From: JBEKJU01 sp050011095
Lineage (GTDB): Bacteria > Desulfobacterota > Syntrophorhabdia > Syntrophorhabdales > WCHB1-27
Assembly: GCA_050011095.1 (NCBI GenBank)
Contig: JBEKJU010000162.1
Span: 1 to 10,105 of the forward strand
Length of the DNA: 10,105 nt
Direction: 5' to 3'
Under the pieces are notes generated by a model. It saw only the letters and a program-made list of their open reading frames with translations. It did no database searches and had not been told where the DNA came from. This document shows, in pieces, positions 1 through 4,917 of the stretch; positions within the stretch are counted from its first letter, which is position 1; each line of letters starts with the position of its first letter. The translations under genes were made by a program, and so were the position numbers.

Positions 1-106
1 TTTTTCGCCTCCGGTCCTTCCTTTTTCTGAGGGGGTGGCTCGGGGCACCCGCGATGCGGGTCGTGCTTTGCCCGTGGAGGGGGCGACGCGAGCCCCAATG
101 GTTGCA
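1..106 (+). repeat. Intergenic hairpin repeat, copy 1
   Basis: This is the first of four clear copies of one element. The left arm reads TTTTTCGCCTCCGGTCCTTC followed by CTTTTTCTGAGGGGG. The right arm reads GGGGGCGACGCGAGCCCC and then AATGGTTGCA. Between the arms is a variable palindromic core, here ACCCGC-GAT-GCGGGT with a three-base loop inside a wider GGGCA/TGCCC pairing. The inner parts of the arms can also pair (TCGCCTCC with GGGGGCGA, one G-T mismatch). It ends four bases from the cheX stop codon, so it lies just beyond the 3' end of that minus-strand operon. Its left end may be cut by the window. There is no ORF, and no T-run that would make it a classical terminator for cheX. Confidence 0.8.
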
Positions 107-110
107 CGGC

Positions 111-581
111 CTACTCGAAGGAAAAGTCGAGGAAGACCTGCCCTTTCTCGCCATCGGCCTCGTAGGTGAAGGGCAGCGAGATGAGGGGAACCTTCGTGAT
201 GAAATTGATCTCCACGTTATGGCCCACCACCACCGTCGGGAGCGCCGCGTTCAGCTTGTAGCCCAGCTTCTCGATCTGCACCCTCGTCTGGCCGGACACG
301 ATGTTCGTCAGCTCGCCGATGGCGTCGACGACGTCGGCCGTGACCGACGGCACATCCTCGCCGATCATCCTCTTGTAGACGAACATGGCCCCTTCCCTGA
401 CAAAGGCGAGGCTGAAGCTGCCCTTCTTGTCACCGGCGAATCCAATCACCCCGGTCACGTCGCCCGAGCTGTGCCTGTCTTTCTTGAGGGCAGGCTTCCC
501 CATGGCGATATCGAGCCTCAGCATGGTCTTGAACACGTTCTGAACGGCAACCAGATAGGCGTTCACGAATCCTGCATCCAT
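111..581 (-). CDS. cheX: CheX-family chemotaxis phosphatase (CheY-P phosphatase)
   Basis: A 156-residue protein with the length and layout of CheX/CheC-like phosphatases, which remove the phosphate from CheY and so end the signal to the flagellar motor. The key motif is visible: in DAIGELTNIVSG, Glu90 and Asn93 form the E-x-x-N pair that the family uses to attack the acyl-phosphate. The rest alternates strands and helices as expected, including a GVIGF strand near residue 45 and ALPTVVVG near residue 115. It has no signal peptide or membrane segment, so it should be cytoplasmic. The ATG lies 26 bases after the stop of the cheY-like gene on the same strand, so the two are probably co-transcribed. 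The partner gene supports the assignment: a single-domain CheY is the natural substrate. A CheC-like or generic phosphatase of the same fold is the only real alternative. Confidence 0.88.
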   Translation of the reverse strand: MDAGFVNAYLVAVQNVFKTMLRLDIAMGKPALKKDRHSSGDVTGVIGFAGDKKGSFSLAFVREGAMFVYKRMIGEDVPSVTADVVDAIGELTNIVSGQTRVQIEKLGYKLNAALPTVVVGHNVEINFITKVPLISLPFTYEADGEKGQVFLDFSFE

Positions 582-607
582 TCTTCCTGCCCCCTTTATG
601 CCTATGC

Positions 608-997
608 CTACTGTCTCTGCTGTTGCTTTGCCCTCGCCACCGCCTTCTGGATGGCGTCCTGCAGCCTGTCGGGGGTGAAGGGCTTGACGATATAGTTGTC
701 GACGCCCCCCTTGATCGCCTCCATGACGCTGTCCTTCTGCGCCTCGGCCGTCACCATGACGAAGGGTATCTTTTTGATGGATTCATCGTCCTTGCAGGCC
801 TTCAGGAACTCTATGCCCGTCATCTCCGGCATGATCCAGTCGCTGACGATAAGCTCGAAGCCCCCGTCTTTTCTCAGTATGTCCAATGCCTGCCGCCCGT
901 TCTCGGCCTCCGTCACGTTTGTGATGTCGATCTGCCTGAGCACGTTCTTCACGATCTTCCGCATGGTGGCAAAATCATCGACCACGAGTGTCTTCAT
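608..997 (-). CDS. cheY: Single-domain response regulator, CheY-like
   Basis: A 129-residue stand-alone receiver domain with no output domain. All conserved receiver residues are present: the acidic pair Asp7-Asp8, the phosphoacceptor Asp53 in IVSDWIMPEMTG, Thr83 in MVTAEA, and Lys105 in YIVKPF. Tyr102 takes the aromatic switch position. The sequence after Asp53 (WIMPEMTG) and the MRKIV stretch on helix 1 (residues 12-16) are typical of chemotaxis CheY, which carries the signal from CheA to the flagellar switch. The ATG is preceded by AAAGGGGG, a good Shine-Dalgarno sequence. It is the first gene of a two-gene minus-strand unit with cheX, so signal and phosphatase are made together. A sigma-28-like promoter lies about 130 bases upstream. 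A non-chemotaxis CheY homologue cannot be excluded from one gene, but the cheX neighbour argues against it. Confidence 0.9.
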   Translation of the reverse strand: MKTLVVDDFATMRKIVKNVLRQIDITNVTEAENGRQALDILRKDGGFELIVSDWIMPEMTGIEFLKACKDDESIKKIPFVMVTAEAQKDSVMEAIKGGVDNYIVKPFTPDRLQDAIQKAVARAKQQQRQ

Positions 998-1041
998 TCA
1001 TGTCCCCCTTTCATTTCCGGTTCCCTCAGGTCTCCTCAGGA

Positions 1042-1084
1042 GGCGCGCGTCGCCGCCCTCTTTCCGCCTCCCCTTCGTGGAAGG
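1042..1084 (-). repeat. Possible degenerate copy of the intergenic hairpin repeat
   Basis: Read on the minus strand, this stretch contains CCTTCC, then GAAGGGGAGGC, then a GGAAAGAGGGCGGCGACGCG tail. That resembles copy 3 (CCTTCC, GAAGGGGAGGC, GGAGGGGGCGACGCGAGCC) with the central hairpin lost and several changes. In this GC-rich DNA part of the likeness could be chance, so it is a weak call. Confidence 0.35.
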
Positions 1085-1127
1085 CCGTCCCGGGCCGATG
1101 CGGCCGCGCCATCGTCCTACCTTTTCC

Positions 1128-1154
1128 TTGTCGGCACAATCGAGAGATTACTTA
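1128..1154 (-). promoter_or_regulatory. Sigma-28 (FliA)-like promoter for cheY-cheX
   Basis: On the minus strand this reads TAAG, 15 bases, then GCCGACAA. The known FliA pattern is TAAA-N15-GCCGATAA, so the match is 3 of 4 and 7 of 8 with exact spacing. Transcription would start near 1120 and leave an untranslated leader of about 120 bases before cheY. A chemotaxis operon is a textbook target of the flagellar sigma factor. The promoter candidate of the HD-GYP gene (6292-6319) has the same shape, which raises confidence in both. Confidence 0.5.
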
Positions 1155-1244
1155 AACAGACAGCCGGAGGCGGCCCCGGCGGTCAGCGCTCAGCCGGCAC
1201 GGACCGACCGATACAGCAAACTCCCCCGTCTTGCCAATTCCATA

Positions 1245-1272
1245 TTGACAAAAGAGCTGCCTCCTGTAAAGC
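1245..1272 (+). promoter_or_regulatory. Candidate sigma-70 promoter for the iclR-type gene
   Basis: A perfect TTGACA stands at 1245-1250. Sixteen bases later is TAAAGC, a poor -10 (three of six). The perfect -35 in a GC-rich setting makes a promoter here likely, but the -10 is weak and might need an activator. Transcription would start near 1280, about 150 bases before the ATG. Confidence 0.35.
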
Positions 1273-1308
1273 TTTATGAGCGCTACGTCGGGCCGCAGCC
1301 GTAGCCTC

Positions 1309-1385
1309 CCTTCCGCGCAAGGCGCATCCGGCCCCGTGGCGGGGTCTCGCGCGACAGACGGGCCCGCGGAAGGCTCGCGCGGGCC
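1309..1385 (+). promoter_or_regulatory. Structured leader with two mutually exclusive stems before iclR
   Basis: CCTTCCGCG (1309-1317) can pair perfectly with CGCGGAAGG (1365-1373), enclosing a CCCCG-TGG-CGGGG hairpin at 1332-1344. GGCCCGCG (1361-1368) can instead pair perfectly with CGCGGGCC (1378-1385). The two long stems share bases 1365-1368, so they cannot form fully together. This could be a switching leader. In DNA this GC-rich, some of it may arise by chance. Confidence 0.3.
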
Positions 1386-1427
1386 GCGCGCGACGAGGGC
1401 CGAAGTCCAATCGGAAAGCGAACACAC

Positions 1428-2210
1428 ATGGAGAGCCGGGACAAAGGGGGTTTCTACAACAGGTCCTTGGAAAGGGCATTGCAGATACTCGATGCCTTTC
1501 ACGAGGACAGGCAGGTGCTGACGCGCACCCAGCTCGTGGCGCTGCTCGGCCTCCCGAGGGCGACCGTCCTGAGACTCTGTTCGACCCTCGTCACATACGG
1601 ATATCTGGCTGAGGACAAGGAGACGCGGCAGTACCGCCTCGGCATGAGGCTCTTCGAGCAGGGAAGCATCGTCTTTCATTCGCTCTCGGTCAGGAACGCC
1701 GCCTCCCGCCATCTCACGGAGCTGCAAAGGCGGATAGGCAAGACGGTCTTTCTCGCCGTCCTCGATAACGGCGAGCTTCTCTACATCGACAAGAGGGAGG
1801 ACGCCGGCAGCGCGATCAGCTTCACGTCGAAGACGGGCACCCGCCGCCCCCCGTACTGGGGCATGTGCGGACCCGTCCTCATGGCCTACCTGCCGGGCCC
1901 GGAGGTTGAAAGACTGCTTGAGCGGAGCCCTCTGAGCGGTCTTACGAAGACGTCGTTTACCGACAAAGAGGACTTCAAGGCGTGGCTCGCCCGCATAAGG
2001 GAGCAGGGGTTCGCCATCGACCCCGGCGCGACACTCGACGGCGTCACCGGCGTCGGTGCGCCGGTAAGGGATTTCACCGGAAGGGTCGTGGCCGGCATCG
2101 GCGCCGCGATCTTCTCCTTTTCAGTCGATTCAAAGGAACTGGAGATGGTCATAGAAGAGGTGTCGAGGACGGCCCAGAGCGTCTCGAAGGAACTCGGCCA
2201 CAAGCAATAG
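1428..2210 (+). CDS. IclR-family transcriptional regulator
   Basis: The 260-residue length is standard for IclR regulators. Residues about 11-72 form the N-terminal winged helix-turn-helix: SLERALQILDAF leads in, LTRTQLVALLGLPRATVLRL is the helix-turn-helix, and YGYLAEDKETRQYRLG is the wing. Residues about 80-255 form the GAF-like effector-binding domain, with VFLAVLDNGELLYIDKRE and the C-terminal GVGAPVRDFTGRVVAGIGAA that closes the ligand pocket. The family controls catabolic genes, often for aromatic or small organic acids, but the ligand cannot be read from the sequence. The pocket segment RRPPYWGMCGPVLMAYLP departs from the usual G-x-PxHxTAxGKAxLA pattern, notably at the Thr-Ala-Gly-Lys stretch, so its ligand may be unusual. 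The start is an ATG behind a weak GGAAAG. No adjacent catabolic operon reveals a target, and the next gene is a DNA-repair enzyme. Confidence 0.9.
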   Translation: MESRDKGGFYNRSLERALQILDAFHEDRQVLTRTQLVALLGLPRATVLRLCSTLVTYGYLAEDKETRQYRLGMRLFEQGSIVFHSLSVRNAASRHLTELQRRIGKTVFLAVLDNGELLYIDKREDAGSAISFTSKTGTRRPPYWGMCGPVLMAYLPGPEVERLLERSPLSGLTKTSFTDKEDFKAWLARIREQGFAIDPGATLDGVTGVGAPVRDFTGRVVAGIGAAIFSFSVDSKELEMVIEEVSRTAQSVSKELGHKQ

Positions 2211-2225
2211 TGGGGGTGCTGAGCC

Positions 2226-2312
2226 GGTCACCTTTTTTCGCCTCCGCTCCTTCCTTTTCTTGAGGGGGAAGCCTCATCGGCTACGCCGATGAAGGGGGCG
2301 ACGCGAGCCAAC
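2226..2312 (+). repeat. Intergenic hairpin repeat, copy 2 (first of a tandem pair)
   Basis: It starts with GGTCACC and the arm TTTTTTCGCCTCCGCTCC, ends with GGGGGCGACGCGAGCC, and has the core TCATCGGC-TAC-GCCGATGA (eight-base stem, three-base loop). It begins 15 bases after the iclR stop and is followed directly by copy 3. The GGTCACC lead-in recurs 87 bases later, so the two copies are a true head-to-tail tandem. The right end lacks the AATAATTGCA tail of copies 1 and 3. Confidence 0.85.
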
Positions 2313-2408
2313 GGTCACCTTTTTTCGCTTCCGCTCCTTCCTTTTTATGAAGGGGAGGCTCCGGCAGCTGTGCTGCCGGAGGGGGCGACGCGAGCCCCAA
2401 TAATTGCA
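2313..2408 (+). repeat. Intergenic hairpin repeat, copy 3 (second of a tandem pair)
   Basis: It has the same arms as copy 2, with the core CTCCGGCAGC-TGT-GCTGCCGGAG (ten-base perfect stem, three-base loop) and the full tail GAGCCCCAATAATTGCA. The core sequence is unlike that of copy 2, yet it is fully paired. It ends 50 bases before the ATG of the endonuclease gene, just upstream of that gene's promoter candidate. Confidence 0.85.
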
Positions 2409-2424
2409 AGCGACCCATTTTCCT

Positions 2425-2453
2425 TTCCTGCCGGGGGCCAATGGCGGTATAAT
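2425..2453 (+). promoter_or_regulatory. Promoter with perfect TATAAT box; likely leaderless transcript
   Basis: A perfect TATAAT lies at 2448-2453 and the ATG starts at 2459. The -35 at 17-base spacing is TTCCTG, which is weak. A transcript from this -10 would begin at or within a few bases of the ATG, and no Shine-Dalgarno sequence is visible before the ATG. Both facts point to a leaderless mRNA. Confidence 0.45.
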
Positions 2454-2458
2454 CCCTC

Positions 2459-3757
2459 ATGTCATTTATCGCCGACCTCCACATCCATTCACGCTATTCC
2501 AGGGCGACGAGCAGGCAGATGGTGCCCGAGGCCATCTGGAGGTGGGCCCAGCTCAAGGGCATCACGGTCGTGGGGACGGGCGATTTCACGCACCCCGGCT
2601 GGTATGACGATCTGGCGCGGACCCTCTACCCTGCGGGCAACGGTCTGTTCATGCTGAGGGAAGAACTCCGCACCGGGCCGGCCGTACCGGTAACATGCCG
2701 ATCGGACGTCTTTTTCCTCCTCTCCGTCGAGATAAGCTGCATCTACAAAAAAGAGGGCAGGACGCGCAAGGTCCACTGCCTCATCCTCGTCCCCGACATG
2801 GCTGCCGCATCGCGCCTTAATCGCGCCCTCGGGCGGATCGGCAACATCACCTCCGACGGCAGGCCCATCCTGGGACTCGACGCCGAGGAACTCTTAAGGA
2901 TCACCCTCGATATCACGCCTGATGCCGTGCTGATCCCGGCCCATGCCTGGACGCCTCATTTCTCGGTATTCGGCGCGGCGTCGGGATTCGATTCCCTGGA
3001 GGAGTGTTTCGGAGGGCTCGCGGGCCACATCCACGCGCTGGAGACGGGCCTCTCCTCAGACCCGCCCATGAACTGGCGCATCCCCGCGCTGGACGGGCTG
3101 AATCTCGTCTCCAACTCGGATGCCCACTCACCCGCGAAGATGGGCAGGGAGGCGACCGTCTTCGACACGGATATCTCGTATCGCGCCATTACGGAGGCGA
3201 TCACGACCAGGCGGGGCCTCGCCGGGACCATAGAGTTCTTCCCGGAAGAGGGGAAATATCACTACGACGGCCACCGCACGTGCGGCGTCGTATACTCGCC
3301 GGACGAGACGAAGGGCCACGACTATCTCTGCCCTTCTTGCGGAAAAAGGCTGACCATAGGCGTCGCCCACCGGGTCGAGGTCCTCTCCGGCAGGGAGTAT
3401 GGCTACAGGCCGCCTGGCGTCCTGCCCTTCCGGTCGGCCATCCCGCTGGCCGAAATCATCTCGGAGGTGCTCCACGTAGGGCCCGCCACGAAGACCGTGC
3501 AGGACGCGTATATGAGGCTTCTGGCCGCGGTGGGAAACGAGTTCACGGTCCTCCTCGACGCCCCGCTCGCCGACATTCGGGCCGGGTCGCCACCCCTTAC
3601 CGCCGAGGCGATAGAAAGGGTCCGGCGCGGCGCGGTCCACATCAGGCCGGGCTACGACGGCGAGTACGGCCGCATCAGGATATTCGACGACGATCAAAAA
3701 GGGCGCGCGCCGGTTGGACAGGGCACGCTGCCAGGGACGGTGGACAGTGGAAAGTGA
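2459..3757 (+). CDS. PHP-domain endonuclease Q-type DNA repair nuclease
   Basis: A 432-residue protein with the full layout of endonuclease Q, which nicks DNA 5' to deaminated bases such as uracil and hypoxanthine. The N-terminal PHP metal-hydrolase domain (about 1-255) carries DLHIHSRYSR (His8, His10), GTGDFTHPGW (Asp42, His45), Glu91, PAHAWTPHFSVFG (His162, His167) and SNSDAHSP (Asp221, His223). A zinc-finger-like segment follows (about 265-300), with Cys275 and Cys291-x-x-Cys294; the fourth ligand would have to be a histidine such as His268, His272 or His287. The C-terminal part (about 300-415) has the characteristic GVAHRVEVLSGREYGYRP and ends with RPGYDGEYGRIRIF. It has no signal peptide or membrane segment. 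It is sometimes annotated as a UvrD-helicase-associated PHP protein, but no helicase motifs are present. The start matches the family N-terminus. The gene stands alone, convergent with the kinase gene 15 bases away. Confidence 0.85.
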   Translation: MSFIADLHIHSRYSRATSRQMVPEAIWRWAQLKGITVVGTGDFTHPGWYDDLARTLYPAGNGLFMLREELRTGPAVPVTCRSDVFFLLSVEISCIYKKEGRTRKVHCLILVPDMAAASRLNRALGRIGNITSDGRPILGLDAEELLRITLDITPDAVLIPAHAWTPHFSVFGAASGFDSLEECFGGLAGHIHALETGLSSDPPMNWRIPALDGLNLVSNSDAHSPAKMGREATVFDTDISYRAITEAITTRRGLAGTIEFFPEEGKYHYDGHRTCGVVYSPDETKGHDYLCPSCGKRLTIGVAHRVEVLSGREYGYRPPGVLPFRSAIPLAEIISEVLHVGPATKTVQDAYMRLLAAVGNEFTVLLDAPLADIRAGSPPLTAEAIERVRRGAVHIRPGYDGEYGRIRIFDDDQKGRAPVGQGTLPGTVDSGK

Positions 3758-3772
3758 AAAAAGACACCCGCT

Positions 3773-4666
3773 TCAGCCGGGAAAGGGACTGTCCATTCTC
3801 TCGATAACATCTTCCAGGGAGCCCCTGAACGGACCAGTGGATTCCATCTTGATAGATGTGAGGGCCGCGGCGAACCGGAGCGAGTCTTCGACAGAATGAT
3901 CCAGCCTGCGCGCCAGGTATGATCCCATAATAGTGTCGCCGCGACCCATCCTGCCCCTGGTGCTCCTGTTGGTAAATTTTTCAAACGTGGTTTTCCCCTT
4001 GCTGCGAGCCAGCGCACCTTCCGAACAAGTTATGATGGTCTCTGAACATCCCCACTCTTCCAGTATGTCGGCTTGGTCCCGTAGGGCGTCGGTCCCCGTC
4101 AAGATTTGCGCCTCCATAGCATCAAGCTTTACGAAATCGGCCATGCTCACGATTTCTTTTTTCTCCGGGACATCTTCAAGGTGGGTGGCCCCCGTCCCCG
4201 TCTCGTGGTCCGCCTGGATCACGAAGCTCTGCATATCCACCGACAAACGGAATCCGCGTGCCTTCAGTGCTCGCATCAGGTCGAGATGAAACTTGCGTAC
4301 GCCTACGCAACAAAGGTGGAGCAGACATGGTTCAAAAGGAGGTATGTCGCTAATAACAAAAGGTTCTCCGACCTTGGTGCGAAAACCCTGCCTTTGATCG
4401 ACATTTGCGGTCGCGAAAACGACACTGTATTGGTAGGACTCTCCGGGCTGGACGAAGAGATCGATACCGGCTGTTTTCAATGGTTCCAGGAAGGATTCTT
4501 CGCTCCCGGAGATTCTCGTCACCGCGGCAATCCTTTTTCCCAGACAGGAGGCTGCTATTGCGGCAAAGAGCATCGGACTGCCCGGTTGCACGAAAGGAGC
4601 GGCCTCGAAAGGAACAATTCTACCCACGCCCATCTGGCCGATAAATACTATATCGTAGTGATTTAT
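3773..4666 (-). CDS. PfkB-family carbohydrate/nucleoside kinase, probable ATA start
   Basis: It encodes about 297 residues, normal for a ribokinase-like (PfkB) kinase, which transfers phosphate from ATP to a sugar or nucleoside hydroxyl. The N-terminal strand YDIVFIGQMGVG, the segment GSPMLFAAIAASCLGKRIAAVT (usual GG-x-x-x-N-x-A region), FVKLDAMEAQIL (the N/K-x-x-E motif) and the C-terminal GRMGRGDTIMGSYLARRL are all visible. The Asp of GRGDT is the catalytic base; GRGDT replaces the commoner GAGD. The substrate cannot be told. The start is odd. ATA at 4664-4666 lies seven bases after AAAGGAGGG and gives a product beginning xNHYDIVF, as in relatives. The open frame extends to a TTG at 4720, but that start has only a weak upstream site and adds 18 unlikely residues. 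GC is low: by hand count 88 of 180 bases (49%) in 4321-4500, against 41 of 60 at 3061-3120. This suggests transfer. It is convergent with the repair gene. Confidence 0.85.
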   Translation of the reverse strand: MNHYDIVFIGQMGVGRIVPFEAAPFVQPGSPMLFAAIAASCLGKRIAAVTRISGSEESFLEPLKTAGIDLFVQPGESYQYSVVFATANVDQRQGFRTKVGEPFVISDIPPFEPCLLHLCCVGVRKFHLDLMRALKARGFRLSVDMQSFVIQADHETGTGATHLEDVPEKKEIVSMADFVKLDAMEAQILTGTDALRDQADILEEWGCSETIITCSEGALARSKGKTTFEKFTNRSTRGRMGRGDTIMGSYLARRLDHSVEDSLRFAAALTSIKMESTGPFRGSLEDVIERMDSPFPG

Positions 4667-4917
4667 CTCCAGCCCTCCTTTATATGTCCCTATGCCAGCG
4701 GATTGCCGACACGCGTCCAATTGCTTTGCTCCGCGAGCACGCGCCTCATAATAGTCTTATGGGTACCACAAATATTCTCGTAATGAAAGGACCTTATGAA
4801 AATATCTATTTAGGGAAGTGCGCAAGGAACCGGATGAATCAATGATCGGGCGGTGAATATCGCCAGCCCATCGACGTGGCGGCTCTTACCGGGGCTGCTT
4901 ATTTGCCGACGCCTCAC
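4667..4917. other. AT-richer intergenic region upstream of the kinase
   Basis: The 251 bases between the HD-GYP stop and the kinase start are the AT-richest part of the window: hand counts give 23 of 60 G+C at 4741-4800 and 26 of 60 at 4801-4860. A TATTAT at about 4749 (minus strand) lacks a properly spaced -35. I found no convincing promoter or terminator. A 19-codon ATG frame at 4749-4690 has no ribosome binding site. Confidence 0.5.
4673..4681 (-). promoter_or_regulatory. Strong Shine-Dalgarno that decides the kinase start
   Basis: AAAGGAGGG on the minus strand, with its AGGAGG core seven bases before ATA (4664-4666). No ATG, GTG or TTG lies at a usable distance downstream. The CTG at 4670-4672 touches the site, and the next ATG would remove the first beta strand. 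The site therefore points to initiation at ATA, or to a recently lost ATG or GTG. Confidence 0.6.

Larger units (their letters stand above)
998..1427. other. 430-base intergenic region between divergent cheY and iclR
   Basis: I see no believable gene here: the ORFs are arginine-, proline- and serine-rich translations of GC-rich DNA without a family signature. The region holds the cheY ribosome binding site (about 1003-1010), a possible degenerate repeat copy (1042-1084), a sigma-28-like promoter for cheY (1128-1154), a TTGACA box pointing toward iclR (1245-1250), and a set of competing GC-rich hairpins in the presumed iclR leader (1309-1385). IclR regulators often bind near their own promoter, so an operator may lie here, but I found no clear palindrome that I would call one. 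Confidence 0.6.

Noticed and set aside
1152..1727. 191-codon minus-strand frame across the iclR leader and gene start.
   Set aside because: Overlaps a well-supported IclR gene on the other strand and shows no domain.
3757..3782. Possible terminator at the 3' end of the kinase gene (minus strand): CCCG/CGGG stem, then TTTTTT.
   Set aside because: The stem has only four pairs, overlaps the stop codon and is separated from the T-run by several bases, so it is too weak to call.
3004..3807. 267-codon plus-strand frame overlapping the endonuclease gene.
   Set aside because: Arginine- and proline-rich out-of-frame translation of the EndoQ gene; no motif.
4690..4749. Short minus-strand frame of 19 codons upstream of the kinase, possible leader peptide.
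   Set aside because: No ribosome binding site before its ATG, and no run of one amino acid or attenuator pair that would support a leader function.
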